Shown: piece after piece, positions 9,262-18,058 of the stretch | Layout: each line of letters opens with the position of its first letter | How positions within the stretch are numbered: the stretch's first letter is position 1 | The notes under the pieces: model-generated | Database searches by the model: none | Told to the model about the DNA's origin: nothing | The model's input: the letters and a program-made list of their open reading frames with translations, nothing else | Translations under genes and position numbers: made by a program | NCBI GenBank assembly: GCA_947564645.1 | Contig: CANOCU010000008.1 | Span: 17,354 to 81,353 of the forward strand | DNA: 64,000 nucleotides | Origin: an uncultured Lachnospiraceae bacterium | GTDB lineage: Bacteria; Bacillota; Clostridia; Lachnospirales; Lachnospiraceae | Direction: 5' to 3'

Positions 9262-10257
9262 TTACTGTACTCTTCGCTCCGCAGTCAGCGCAAAATAAAT
9301 ATCCTCCAGGGAAGGCCGGCTCGCCGACACGTGATAGACCTTCCCTCCGTTTTCCACGATCTGTCCGACAATGCACGGGATCTCCTCCTCCGTCTTAACC
9401 TCGAACGTCAGATCCCGGATCCCCTTCTCCTTATTGTCTTCGGCAGCCATCCCGGCCGTCTTACCTGCCGCTTTATCCCGATTGCCGCATCTGCCGCCGG
9501 CCTCCTGCTTCTTTAAGACGTCCACCAGCGAATCCGGCAGACGATCCGCCCGGATCCGCACCCGCATACCGGAACTGATCCCGTCCCGCAGCTCTTCCAG
9601 CGTTCCCACAGTCAGCAGCCGGCCCTCGTCGATCAGCCCGTACCGAGTACAGATTTCCTGGGCATAGCGCAGCTGATGCGTACACAGAAAGATCGTCATC
9701 CCCTGCTCCTTCGCCAACGTAAGGATCATCTGGTTGACATTCTGCGCACTCTCGGGATCCAGTCCCGACGTAGGCTCATCCAGAAACAGGATCTTCGGCC
9801 GGTGCATAAGCGCCCGGGCGATGGAGAGACGCTGTCGCATACCCGTAGAGTAAGCTGACAGCTTCTGGCCTGCCGCATCCGCAAGGAACAGCTGACGCAG
9901 CAGTTCACCGGCCCGTTTCCTGCTCTCCTCCTCCCCGATGCCGAACATGGCGCCGTAAAACACAAGATTCTGCAATCCCGTCAGATGATTGTACATCTGG
10001 GCGTGTTCCGTCATCACCCCGGAAAGGGCATGCACTTTCTCCGGATTTCTGGACGGATCCTCGCCGAACACCAGACACTCTCCCGTGGAAGGCTGCAGCA
10101 TCCCGTTTAACACCTTGACGGTAGTCGTCTTACCCGCGCCGTTCGGCCCCAGAAAGCCGAATACCTCACCCTGCTCCAGACTAAGATCCATATCCGCCAC
10201 AGCCGTCTTCCCGCCGGCATAGATCTTTGACAAATGATTCATCACCACTGCATTCAT
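9262..10257 (-). CDS. ABC exporter ATP-binding protein
   Basis: The ATPase shows Walker A (GPNGAGKTT), the signature in the middle (LSAYSTGMRQR) and Walker B with its glutamate (ILFLDEPTSGLDPES). It has a C-terminal extension of about 110 residues, including a charged, low-complexity stretch around KKQEAGGRCGNRDKAAGK, before the final regulatory-like part (LTFEVKTEEEIP). The start at 10257 follows AGGAGG by seven bases; twenty codons of open frame upstream lack a ribosome site. It lies between the XRE regulator gene and the permease gene in one transcription direction and pairs with that permease. Confidence 0.9.
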   Translation of the reverse strand: MNAVVMNHLSKIYAGGKTAVADMDLSLEQGEVFGFLGPNGAGKTTTVKVLNGMLQPSTGECLVFGEDPSRNPEKVHALSGVMTEHAQMYNHLTGLQNLVFYGAMFGIGEEESRKRAGELLRQLFLADAAGQKLSAYSTGMRQRLSIARALMHRPKILFLDEPTSGLDPESAQNVNQMILTLAKEQGMTIFLCTHQLRYAQEICTRYGLIDEGRLLTVGTLEELRDGISSGMRVRIRADRLPDSLVDVLKKQEAGGRCGNRDKAAGKTAGMAAEDNKEKGIRDLTFEVKTEEEIPCIVGQIVENGGKVYHVSASRPSLEDIYFALTAERRVQ

Positions 10258-10320
10258 TCCGATTCCTCCTGCTTCTTTCCCATGCACGCCGCCCAAGTGG
10301 TCATCCTTCCCGGCCATGCA

Positions 10321-11427
10321 TCACTCTCTTTTCAGCCTCTCGACGATCCTTTGATAAGCCGGCTCCCCGTGAAGGGGCGCAAACGCCGGATTCTTGTCCA
10401 CTGCCTCCACCATGCTCCTGCGTATCAGTTTCCCGTCCCTTGGCATATTCTCTCCCAGGATCATCCTGTTGTCCAACCAGTCATCCAGCCTGTCAAAATA
10501 AGCGTCGCCGTGCAGCTTAAGCGGCCAGTCAACCCCGACGACCAGATCCGTATACTGCTCCAGATAAAAGCAGGCTCTCCCGGTATCGCCAAGCCCCATA
10601 TACCCCTGCGCCGCAGACAGATAATAAGGAAACAGAAGCGCCGGATGCAGCTTTGCCACCTGAAATGTCTCTGTCAGCGCCGCGATCCGTCTGTGCGTCT
10701 CATCGAACACCTGCCTGTCTGCCGTACACAGCTCCTGATAGTGAATCATCAGATTCAGCAGCGCGGACAGATACTGGTAGATCCCGATCTGACATACCGC
10801 CTTCGCTTCTTCTGTTCTCCCCGACATTCTGTATGCCAGAGAAAGCAGCGTCTCCTGCGGTATCAGCAAAAGATCCGCCCCTTCGATCATCTCCGCCGCC
10901 TCATCCGGACGGCCCAGCGACAACAGACATACCGCCTCCATATTCCTGGCCTCTTTTGCCAGTTCGACATCACCGCTCTCGGACCGGACACGGGCAAAGA
11001 TCTCCCGCGCCTCCCGCAGGATTTCCTGCGACTTTCCCTCGTCCCCCGCCAGCATACTGTGATTGACCAGCAGACTCCCCATCTGGAATAGCAGCGGAAA
11101 GCAGGAATAATATGCCCGGATCACTTCCCTGCACTGTTCTATTACTTCCTCGAAAGGCCGCAGCGCGAATCCTTCCGAAAGCCGGCAGTACACCCTCCGG
11201 ATCTCCTCCTTTGTCATCTGCGGCTGATACCCCATCAGTTCATCGATGCTGATATGAAAGAGCGTTGCCAGCCGCGGCAGAAAAGTGATGTCCGGGTAGC
11301 TCTGCCCCGTCTCCCACTTCGATACGGAGGCCTTGGATACCCCGATATAGGCCGCGATATCATCCTGCGTCAGCCGCAGCGCCTTTCGTTTCCTGTGAAT
11401 GACCGTTGCGATATGAATCTCCTTCAT
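10321..11427 (-). CDS. XRE family regulator with TPR-like C-terminal domain
   Basis: The first 65 residues are a Cro/C1-type helix-turn-helix (LTQDDIAAYIGVSKASVSKW). The remaining 300 residues are helical, with repeated Leu/Ala patterns like tetratricopeptide repeats. This layout is common in Firmicute regulators that sense peptides or stress. It is the first gene of the XRE-ATPase-permease unit and probably controls it. The promoter at 11527-11556 has an inverted repeat in its spacer and a second copy upstream, so self-regulation is likely. The effector is unknown. Confidence 0.87.
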   Translation of the reverse strand: MKEIHIATVIHRKRKALRLTQDDIAAYIGVSKASVSKWETGQSYPDITFLPRLATLFHISIDELMGYQPQMTKEEIRRVYCRLSEGFALRPFEEVIEQCREVIRAYYSCFPLLFQMGSLLVNHSMLAGDEGKSQEILREAREIFARVRSESGDVELAKEARNMEAVCLLSLGRPDEAAEMIEGADLLLIPQETLLSLAYRMSGRTEEAKAVCQIGIYQYLSALLNLMIHYQELCTADRQVFDETHRRIAALTETFQVAKLHPALLFPYYLSAAQGYMGLGDTGRACFYLEQYTDLVVGVDWPLKLHGDAYFDRLDDWLDNRMILGENMPRDGKLIRRSMVEAVDKNPAFAPLHGEPAYQRIVERLKRE

Positions 11428-11526
11428 GTGGACTCCTTCACCCTTTTCATGAGAATCTTTCCTTTAGCACCTTATAATAGCAGACGCGCAAACACACGAT
11501 TTCTGCGTACTTCGTTTTCTGTCTGT

Positions 11527-11556
11527 ATTATACAGGTTGACGAAATCAACATGCAA
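11527..11556 (-). promoter_or_regulatory. Promoter of the XRE-ABC operon
   Basis: On the minus strand TTGCAT is followed after 18 bases by TATAAT. The spacer contains the inverted repeat GTTGATTTCGTCAAC, so a bound repressor would block RNA polymerase directly. Confidence 0.75.
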
Positions 11557-11591
11557 GCGACCTGTATTTTATTTTTGTTTACAAAATCAAC
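11536..11591. promoter_or_regulatory. Pair of operator-like boxes in the XRE promoter
   Basis: GTTGACGAAATCAAC at 11536-11550 and GTTTACAAAATCAAC at 11577-11591 differ at two of 15 bases and are 41 bases apart, close to four helical turns. The first is an inverted repeat (GTTGA/TCAAC) inside the promoter spacer and the second lies just upstream of the -35. They are good candidates for cooperative binding by the XRE protein. Confidence 0.5.
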
Positions 11592-11610
11592 CAGCAGGAA
11601 ACTTTATTGC

Positions 11611-11646
11611 AAAAAAAAGGAAGGCCGCCTTATCTTACAGCCTTCC
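11611..11646 (-). terminator. Terminator of the hybrid histidine kinase gene
   Basis: GGAAGGC pairs with GCCTTCC around a 14-base loop and is followed by eight T on the minus strand. The stem overlaps the last codons of the kinase gene. Confidence 0.85.
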
Positions 11647-13819
11647 CAATTTTTTTCAAAAGAACATCGACATCGATCGGTTTAGTCAGGAAATCATCCA
11701 TGCCGCTTCGCATCGCCAGCTCCCTGTCCTCCTGGAACGTATTGGCAGTGCAGGCATAGATCAGAACCGACGCCGCATCGGCACGTTCAAGCTGCCTGAT
11801 CCTGGCTGCCGCCGTGGCGCCATCCATCACCGGCATCTGCATGTCCATCAGAATGATGCCAAACTCGCCAGGTTCCGATTCCCGGAACAGCCTGACCGCC
11901 TCCTCTCCGTTTACGGCATGTGCCGTCTCGAATCCTTCCATGGCCAGGATCTCCAGCAATACCTCGGCGTTCAGCTCCACGTCCTCGACCACCATGATCT
12001 TTACCGGCCGCTCCACGCTGCCTCCCGCAGCTGCCTCCCGCCAGACGGCTTCTTCCCGTAATTCCTCCGTATTCTCCAGCAGATACGCCGGTATCTCCTG
12101 CACAATCGCAGAGGGGATCGTGACCGTGAACGTGCTCCCCACATTAAGCTCACTCTCCACGGTAATATCGCCGCCCATGGCGTTTGCCAGCAGCTTACTG
12201 ATGGCCATGCCAAGTCCCGTGCCCTTGATCCCTTCCGTGTGCCGGTGTCTCTCCTGGCTGAACGAGTCGAAAATCTGCCCGATATACTCTTTGGATATCC
12301 CGATTCCCCTGTCCTCACAGCGATAGGTGGTGAGCACATGCGTCTCATCCGTCTGCTTCTGGGTGACCGACAGCCTGATCCATTTCCCTTTCGGCGTGAA
12401 TTTGGCCGCATTACCGACGATGTTCATCAGGATCTGCTTCGTCCTCGTCACGTCCCCCTCGATACAGGGCGCCGTGATCTCCTTTTCCACAATAAATTCC
12501 ACGCCCCGGCTCTCTATGTTATCCGTCTGCATGGCCGTAATCTCGTCGATCATCGCAGACACCAGCATCGGTTCCTTGATGATATCCACCTTGCCCGCCT
12601 GCAGCTTGGACATATCCAGCACGTCATTCACCAAAGACAGCAGATAATGGGCCGTACTCTGGGACTTGCGCAGCCACTCCTTGATCTGTCCCTTCTGTTC
12701 CTCATGATCGATATGCGCCATGATCAGATGGTTCATGCCGATAAGGCCGTTTAAGGGCGTGCGGATCTCATGGCTCATATTAGAGAGAAACTCCCGCTGT
12801 GATCTGGCCCGTTCCGCCGCGATCAACGTCTTTTTCTGAAATTTCATGACGATCAGCAGCATGATCACCACCGTCATCATGCTCAGCACCAGCATCACCA
12901 TACTCATGGTGACAAGTCTCTTGCTCTGCTCCGTAAACACCGACTCGCTCAGAGACATGATAAAGTACAGGTTCATCTCCTTATCGAAAGGAATGAAATA
13001 GAACAGCTCCTGATGCTCCTCCCCCGCATGGGAATGATAGAAGGCGAACGTTTCCCGGTTTCTCAGCCTGTCCGCCACCTGCTCGTTGGTCAGTTCCGAG
13101 GATACGGCCTCCGCCAGATGATCGAACAGGTTGCTGTACTTATTCCGGTAGCCTTCCTTGCTGATATCTACGATGTAATTGCCCTCCATATCGATGAGCG
13201 CACTGTGTCCCCTGCTGTGTCCGTCCTTCTTATAGCTGTCGATGACCATCTTATCCTGAATGGAAGAAATATCGCTGACGCCGATCATGGCGAGCATCCG
13301 CTTCCCTTCCACTTCATAATCCTCCAGCCTGACGCCGTAGAGGATCCGTTCCTGCACCGTCCCGTCCCCCTGCGCCTGTTCATCGAATCTGGCCACGACC
13401 CGCTTCTCTCCGTTGGCAAAATAGGGCATCAGATCCTCCCTGCCGTCCACACTGCCAAAGGCATCCGTTCCGCACTGATCCGTATAGAGCGCGCCGTCCT
13501 CCGCCAGCAGACAGATATGGGTAAAGCTGCTAGCCGCGCATTCCAGATCCATCCTGCTCTCGATATCCGCCACCGTCTCACAGCCATAGCTTTCGAAACG
13601 CTCTTTAATCTCTGCCAGGTCTTCCCAGCAGATCTCAATGTAAGTCTCGATCGTGGACTTGTCATGCGCTGCAATCTCACTGATCGAGTTGATGATATTG
13701 TCCAGGATCGTTCTGTTCAGCTGCCTGACATAACCAAATGTGACCAAAAAAATAATGATCAGAGCAGTAATGATCAACAGCAAATAGACATACCTGTGCT
13801 TCTTTTCCACCAGTTCCAT
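11630..13819 (-). CDS. Hybrid sensor histidine kinase with receiver domain
   Basis: The 729-residue protein begins with a membrane segment (about residues 11-32). An extracytoplasmic sensor region of about 260 residues resembles a Cache-type domain, and a second membrane segment lies near residue 310. The kinase core follows: HisKA with SHEIRTPLNG, and an HATPase domain with NIVGNAAKFTPKG and GTGLGMAI. The C-terminal receiver has its phosphoacceptor in ILMDMQMPVMDG (about D659) and ends in KPIDVDVLLKKIGK. No HPt domain or output regulator is encoded nearby, so its partner is elsewhere. The signal is unknown. Confidence 0.93.
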   Translation of the reverse strand: MELVEKKHRYVYLLLIITALIIIFLVTFGYVRQLNRTILDNIINSISEIAAHDKSTIETYIEICWEDLAEIKERFESYGCETVADIESRMDLECAASSFTHICLLAEDGALYTDQCGTDAFGSVDGREDLMPYFANGEKRVVARFDEQAQGDGTVQERILYGVRLEDYEVEGKRMLAMIGVSDISSIQDKMVIDSYKKDGHSRGHSALIDMEGNYIVDISKEGYRNKYSNLFDHLAEAVSSELTNEQVADRLRNRETFAFYHSHAGEEHQELFYFIPFDKEMNLYFIMSLSESVFTEQSKRLVTMSMVMLVLSMMTVVIMLLIVMKFQKKTLIAAERARSQREFLSNMSHEIRTPLNGLIGMNHLIMAHIDHEEQKGQIKEWLRKSQSTAHYLLSLVNDVLDMSKLQAGKVDIIKEPMLVSAMIDEITAMQTDNIESRGVEFIVEKEITAPCIEGDVTRTKQILMNIVGNAAKFTPKGKWIRLSVTQKQTDETHVLTTYRCEDRGIGISKEYIGQIFDSFSQERHRHTEGIKGTGLGMAISKLLANAMGGDITVESELNVGSTFTVTIPSAIVQEIPAYLLENTEELREEAVWREAAAGGSVERPVKIMVVEDVELNAEVLLEILAMEGFETAHAVNGEEAVRLFRESEPGEFGIILMDMQMPVMDGATAAARIRQLERADAASVLIYACTANTFQEDRELAMRSGMDDFLTKPIDVDVLLKKIGKAVR

Positions 13820-13892
13820 CCCCTTATTGAAAATCTTAATCTCATCATATTCCTTTTTGCCCGAAAAGTCCAGATTCCCACATCATACTGTG

Positions 13893-13934
13893 CAAAAATA
13901 TAACAGGAGCATCATCCAGGACGATGCCCCTGTC
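13893..13934 (-). terminator. Terminator of the oligosaccharide operon
   Basis: On the minus strand GACAGGGGCATC pairs with GATGCTCCTGTT around a nine-base loop, followed by ATATTTTT. It lies after the aldo/keto reductase remnant and before the hybrid kinase gene. Confidence 0.8.
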
Positions 13935-13962
13935 ATATAGTTACTCTTGTCTCATGGAAGTT

Positions 13963-14834
13963 TTATCTTATGGCGTCCTGCCAGGCCATCTCCACCGGTC
14001 CGGGAACCGCACCGGCGAAAGTAAGCCGCCTCTTCGCCTCCTCATAGACCTCCGCCGGCAGTCTTCCCTTACCGGCAATCAGAACATTTCTCCTCAAATG
14101 ATCGATGTTCTTCGTACCGGCGAGCACACATGTCAGGCCGGGATGGCTGAGTGCAAAGCGGATCAGAAAGTCATTCTCGCTTTCTCCTTCCTCACACAGA
14201 TCCGTCAGCTTCGCGCAGGCAAGCCTTGCCGGATAGGAACTGTCATAGTGCTTGAGAATGCCTCTGGCCACAATCCCTGTGCCATAGCGGTCACTGGCTT
14301 CTTTGATCACATTCTCACTCAGCCTTGTCAGACCGCCGTAGACTAGCTAGATCACTTCTATTCTGGGATCCGCGGCAAAGGGCAGGATGGAATGATAGCC
14401 ATATCCCGCAGGAAACCCATACATGCCGGGGGCTTTGTTACAGACCGTAAGTCCCAGGTGCAGCGCCTTCCCCTGACGACGTATCTGATCCATGACCTCC
14501 ATTGTCTCTTCCCATTTTCCCTCCGGGAAATCAGCCGGAATAACGCCGTGCAGCTGCAGCACATCCACATGATCCGTCTTCATCAGCCGCAGGCTTTCGT
14601 CAATGTTACGCAGGATCGTCTCTTTATCGAAAGAATACTTCGGGCCCCTGCCGGTCATATTGTCGCCGCATTTTGTGGCCAGCCCGGCGAGGTGTCCACA
14701 TAGTTGATCCCCCTATCTAACGCCTCATTCAGCAGGCGGACAGCGCTCGTCTCATCCAGATATTGCAGTTCCATTCCGCCGAATCCAAGCGCCGTGATCT
14801 CACAGCCGGTCTTGCCAAATTTTCTCTTTTCCAT
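13963..14834 (-). pseudogene. Aldo/keto reductase pseudogene (deletion, frameshift and amber stop)
   Basis: The frame starts at 14834, two bases after the stop of the solute-binding gene, as MEKRKFGKTGCEITALGFGG, a normal family start that runs to INYVDTSP. It then shifts frame near 14685, where the next recognisable residues are LATKCGDNMTGRG in another frame. About 20-25 residues around the usual catalytic tyrosine segment are missing. Further on, RIEVI is followed by TAG at 14347-14349, after which LVYGGLTRLSENVIKEASD continues in the same frame to 13963, most simply CAG to TAG. Two separate lesions mean no active reductase is made. The product would have been a sugar or carbonyl reductase serving this operon. 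Confidence 0.85.
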
Positions 14835-14836
14835 CG

Positions 14837-16237
14837 CTACTGATTATTATCGATCACCTGCTGGCACTGTGTCTCAGCGGTCTCAAGCGCCTCGTCAAAC
14901 GAGATCTCACCCATAACCGCCTTTTCCGCCTGCGCTCTGTAGAGATTTACGATCTCTCCCGTATAACTTGGCACATATCCCCAGAAGTTGTTCTTCAGAT
15001 CAGGGTTTGTCAGCACCTTCAGAAGCTGTTCTTTGTCATACAGCTCCGGATTCGTGGCAGTCATCAGCTCTACCACGTCCTTGATCCCGGCCGTGTTGTT
15101 CGTGTCTGCAGTGAACGTAACCCCTTTCATCGGGATTCCCTCCGTCGTAAAATAACGGATGTATTTATAAGCTTCCTCCGCATTGACTGTGGTCGCCCCG
15201 ATACTGTAGAACCGGTTATCCGCATAGGCATAGCCGGGACGTCCGTCTGCGGGCATGGGGAAAGAGGCATAAGTCGTCTGGAACGTATGCGGATAATTCT
15301 CCAGATCCGCAGTCTGCGGGATAATATTGGTAGCCATCAGGAGCATACTGCATTTCCCGCTAAAAAAGGCAGTCCGAAAATCCAGGTTCGTAGCCATGAC
15401 CTCTGAAAGCGGGATCGCACATTGTTTCTCCTGTTCCAGACGGTAACGAAGTTCCAACGACTCACGGAAAGCAGGATCATCCAGATTCAGGGTGCCGTCC
15501 TCATTCAGATACGGGTTGCCATCCAGTCTGTTGTAAGCAGTCAGCACATTGTAATGGTCCCACGTATAGAGCATAGCCCCATAGTGCTTATCCGGCCCTT
15601 CTCCCCAGGTAAGCTTCTGCGCATATTCTTCGAAATCATCCCAGGTCCAGTTAAGAGGCGGCACTTCCAGACCGGCCTTGTCCAGATCCTCCTTGTTGAT
15701 CCAGACCAGATACTCCTTCACATCCCCGGGCAGTCCATATACTTTACCGTCTTCCATGGAAGAGTCAATGGTGTACAGGTCGGTCACGGATGAGGCGCCC
15801 TCCGCCTGGATAAACTCGTCCATCGGGTAAAATTCCCCCTGTGCCGCTCTTGACGCGTAATCGAACTTAACGTTGAAGAAACAGATATCCAACTGTTCTC
15901 CCGAAAGGATCGTGGTATCCACCTTCGTGTAATAATCGTTGCCCGGAACGTCGATCACCTCGATCTGCACATGAGGATTTCTCCTGGTGTACTCCGCATT
16001 GATCTCGTCCAGCTTATCCGTCAGCGTCGGTTCGTTATTGAAGAATTTCAGGGTGATCGTCTCCTGTTCTTTCTCTGCCGCCGCTTCTCCTGCCGCCTCC
16101 GTTTGGACCTCCGTCTCCCCGGAAGCAGGCGCATCGGACGCCGGCGCCTCAGATGCCGCCTGATCGCCGCAGGCACATAGTCCTGCGCCAAGCAGGGCTA
16201 CCATAGTGATTGATAACAACTGTTTTCCTTTTCTCAT
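14837..16237 (-). CDS. Carbohydrate ABC transporter solute-binding lipoprotein
   Basis: The 466-residue protein has a lipoprotein signal peptide (MVALLGAGLCAC, lipobox LCA|C) and an Ala/Glu/Pro-rich linker. It then has the family 1 solute-binding fold (ITLKFFNNEPTLTDKLDEI, FDYASRAAQGEFYPMDEF, YGLPGDVKEYLVWINKEDL). It should capture an oligosaccharide outside the membrane and deliver it to the two permeases encoded upstream. No ATPase gene is present, so a shared MsmK-type ATPase elsewhere is expected. The GH2 enzyme at the head of the operon suggests a mannose- or other beta-linked substrate. The gene appears intact, unlike the enzyme genes at both ends of its operon. Confidence 0.92.
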   Translation of the reverse strand: MRKGKQLLSITMVALLGAGLCACGDQAASEAPASDAPASGETEVQTEAAGEAAAEKEQETITLKFFNNEPTLTDKLDEINAEYTRRNPHVQIEVIDVPGNDYYTKVDTTILSGEQLDICFFNVKFDYASRAAQGEFYPMDEFIQAEGASSVTDLYTIDSSMEDGKVYGLPGDVKEYLVWINKEDLDKAGLEVPPLNWTWDDFEEYAQKLTWGEGPDKHYGAMLYTWDHYNVLTAYNRLDGNPYLNEDGTLNLDDPAFRESLELRYRLEQEKQCAIPLSEVMATNLDFRTAFFSGKCSMLLMATNIIPQTADLENYPHTFQTTYASFPMPADGRPGYAYADNRFYSIGATTVNAEEAYKYIRYFTTEGIPMKGVTFTADTNNTAGIKDVVELMTATNPELYDKEQLLKVLTNPDLKNNFWGYVPSYTGEIVNLYRAQAEKAVMGEISFDEALETAETQCQQVIDNNQ

Positions 16238-16281
16238 AGAATGAGCCTCCTTTTTATTATTAGTTATGTTAACTTCTTACG

Positions 16282-17115
16282 CTACCCTTTTACCGCGCCG
16301 ATGGAAATTCCCTCTATCACGTTCTTCTGACAGACCAGGAATAAGATCATCAACGGCATAATGGAAAGAACGGCGGCCGCCATAGTCGGGCCGTACTGGT
16401 TTCCATATTCGGAACTGAAACTGCGCATCCCCAGCTGCAGGGTAAACTTGTTCGTCGTACTGAGGAAGATCAGCGGATTCATATAATCGTTCCAGGTCCA
16501 GATAAATTTCAACATGGCAAGTGTCACCAGAGACGGTCTGGACATGGGCAGGATGATCCTTGTAAAGATCTGAAAATGCCCGGCCCCGTCGATAATCGCC
16601 GCTTCCGACAGTTCGCCGGAGATCGCCCCCATGGATTGTTTTAACAAGAATACCCCGTAGACGCTGAACGATGTCAGAATAATAAGCCCCAGATGGGTAT
16701 CCATCAGCCCCGCTTCCTTGAAGATCATGAAACAGGGGATCAGCGTCACCTGAGACGGGATCATCATCGTACTCAGATAGACCATGAAAATAATATTGCT
16801 GAACCTGAATTTGATCTTGGCAAACGCATAAGCCGCCATCGCCGACACGGTGACCTGCAGGATCGTGGAGAGAACCGAGATCTTAATCGTATTCAGATAA
16901 TAGAGCGGAAAGTCAAATGATCCGTTCCATGCCTCCGCATAGTTCTCCAGATCCAGTGTCCGTGGTATCCATCTGATCGGAAACTCAAACACTTCCCCTT
17001 CGATCTTAAAGGATGTGGAGATCATCCACAGAATCGGCAGGATCATCGTCAGCGCCATCAGACCGATCAATACGGTAAAACCGGTGCGTATCGCGATCGT
17101 TTTCCTTTTTCCCAT
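16282..17115 (-). CDS. Carbohydrate ABC transporter permease (MalG type)
   Basis: The 277-residue inner-membrane protein has six likely membrane segments and the EAA loop that contacts the ATPase (EAAIIDGAGHFQIFTRIILP). It ends in ISIGAVKG, as MalG-type permeases usually do. It forms the import channel with the MalF-type permease encoded immediately upstream and takes substrate from the lipoprotein encoded downstream. The frame is intact and a good GGAGG site precedes the start. Confidence 0.93.
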   Translation of the reverse strand: MGKRKTIAIRTGFTVLIGLMALTMILPILWMISTSFKIEGEVFEFPIRWIPRTLDLENYAEAWNGSFDFPLYYLNTIKISVLSTILQVTVSAMAAYAFAKIKFRFSNIIFMVYLSTMMIPSQVTLIPCFMIFKEAGLMDTHLGLIILTSFSVYGVFLLKQSMGAISGELSEAAIIDGAGHFQIFTRIILPMSRPSLVTLAMLKFIWTWNDYMNPLIFLSTTNKFTLQLGMRSFSSEYGNQYGPTMAAAVLSIMPLMILFLVCQKNVIEGISIGAVKG

Positions 17116-17138
17116 TCTTTTTCCTCCTTTCCGGCGCT

Positions 17139-18056
17139 TTAGTCCGCATTATCATCATTGCCAAATTTCCACTGGATCAGCGTAATGACCAGAATAATGG
17201 CAAACAACACCCATGCCATCGCGCTGGCATATCCCATATCGTAATAGGTAAAGGCCTTCTGGTAGATATAATAGGCCAGTACCATCGTGGAATCCCCGGG
17301 CCCGCCCTGGGTGATCACGCTCACCTGATCGAATACCTTGAAAGAACTGATCAGGGCCATGATCGTCAGGAAGAAAGTGGTCGGCGCTACGCCGGGAATC
17401 GTAATATAGCGGATCCTCTGCCAGGCATTACAGCCGTCTATGGATGCCGCATCGTACAGCTCCCTGTTTATCCCGGTAAATCCCGCCATATACAGGACCA
17501 CATTGTATCCGATCTGGATCCAGATGGTCTCGATCGCGATCCCAGGAAGCGCCCACTTACTGCTGCCGAACCATCCCGGCAGGTTCTCCACCCCCAGGCG
17601 GTACAAAAGCTGGTTCACCGGCCCCGACGCCGGATGCAGAATCACCTTCCATACCACGGAGATCGCCACCAGACTGGAGATATAGGGCAGGAAGATACTG
17701 ATCTTCAGGATCGTCTTGCCGTAAGTAAAGTCGTGGATGATCACAGCCACGGCAAACCCCAGGACCAAAGCCACTGGCACCGTATAGATCGTATACAGGA
17801 ACGTGTTTTTCAATGATGCCACGAACTTGATATCCTGGAACAGAGCGGCGAAGTTCCCCAGTCCCTTCCACTCCATGCCGGAAAGGCCCGAGATAAAGGA
17901 CCACTTCGTAAAGCTTAAGCAAAGGGAAAATACCATCGGCAGGAAAATAAAGCCCAAAAACCCCGCCAGACTTGGCAGCAGGAACAGATAGCCTGCCAGA
18001 TTGTCGGCCCCCTTTCGCGTCTTACAAAACTGAAATCTCTTCCTCTTTTCCCTCAT
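17139..18056 (-). CDS. Carbohydrate ABC transporter permease (MalF/UgpA type)
   Basis: This permease of about 305 residues has six membrane segments after a basic N-terminus. Its EAA loop is DAASIDGCNAWQRIRYITIP. It pairs with the following MalG-type permease. The start at 18056 follows AAGGAGCGG; a GTG two codons earlier is less likely. The start lies two bases after the original stop codon of the GH2 gene, so the GH2 gene and the transporter were translationally coupled before the GH2 gene was damaged. Confidence 0.92.
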   Translation of the reverse strand: MREKRKRFQFCKTRKGADNLAGYLFLLPSLAGFLGFIFLPMVFSLCLSFTKWSFISGLSGMEWKGLGNFAALFQDIKFVASLKNTFLYTIYTVPVALVLGFAVAVIIHDFTYGKTILKISIFLPYISSLVAISVVWKVILHPASGPVNQLLYRLGVENLPGWFGSSKWALPGIAIETIWIQIGYNVVLYMAGFTGINRELYDAASIDGCNAWQRIRYITIPGVAPTTFFLTIMALISSFKVFDQVSVITQGGPGDSTMVLAYYIYQKAFTYYDMGYASAMAWVLFAIILVITLIQWKFGNDDNAD

Positions 18057-18058
18057 CC

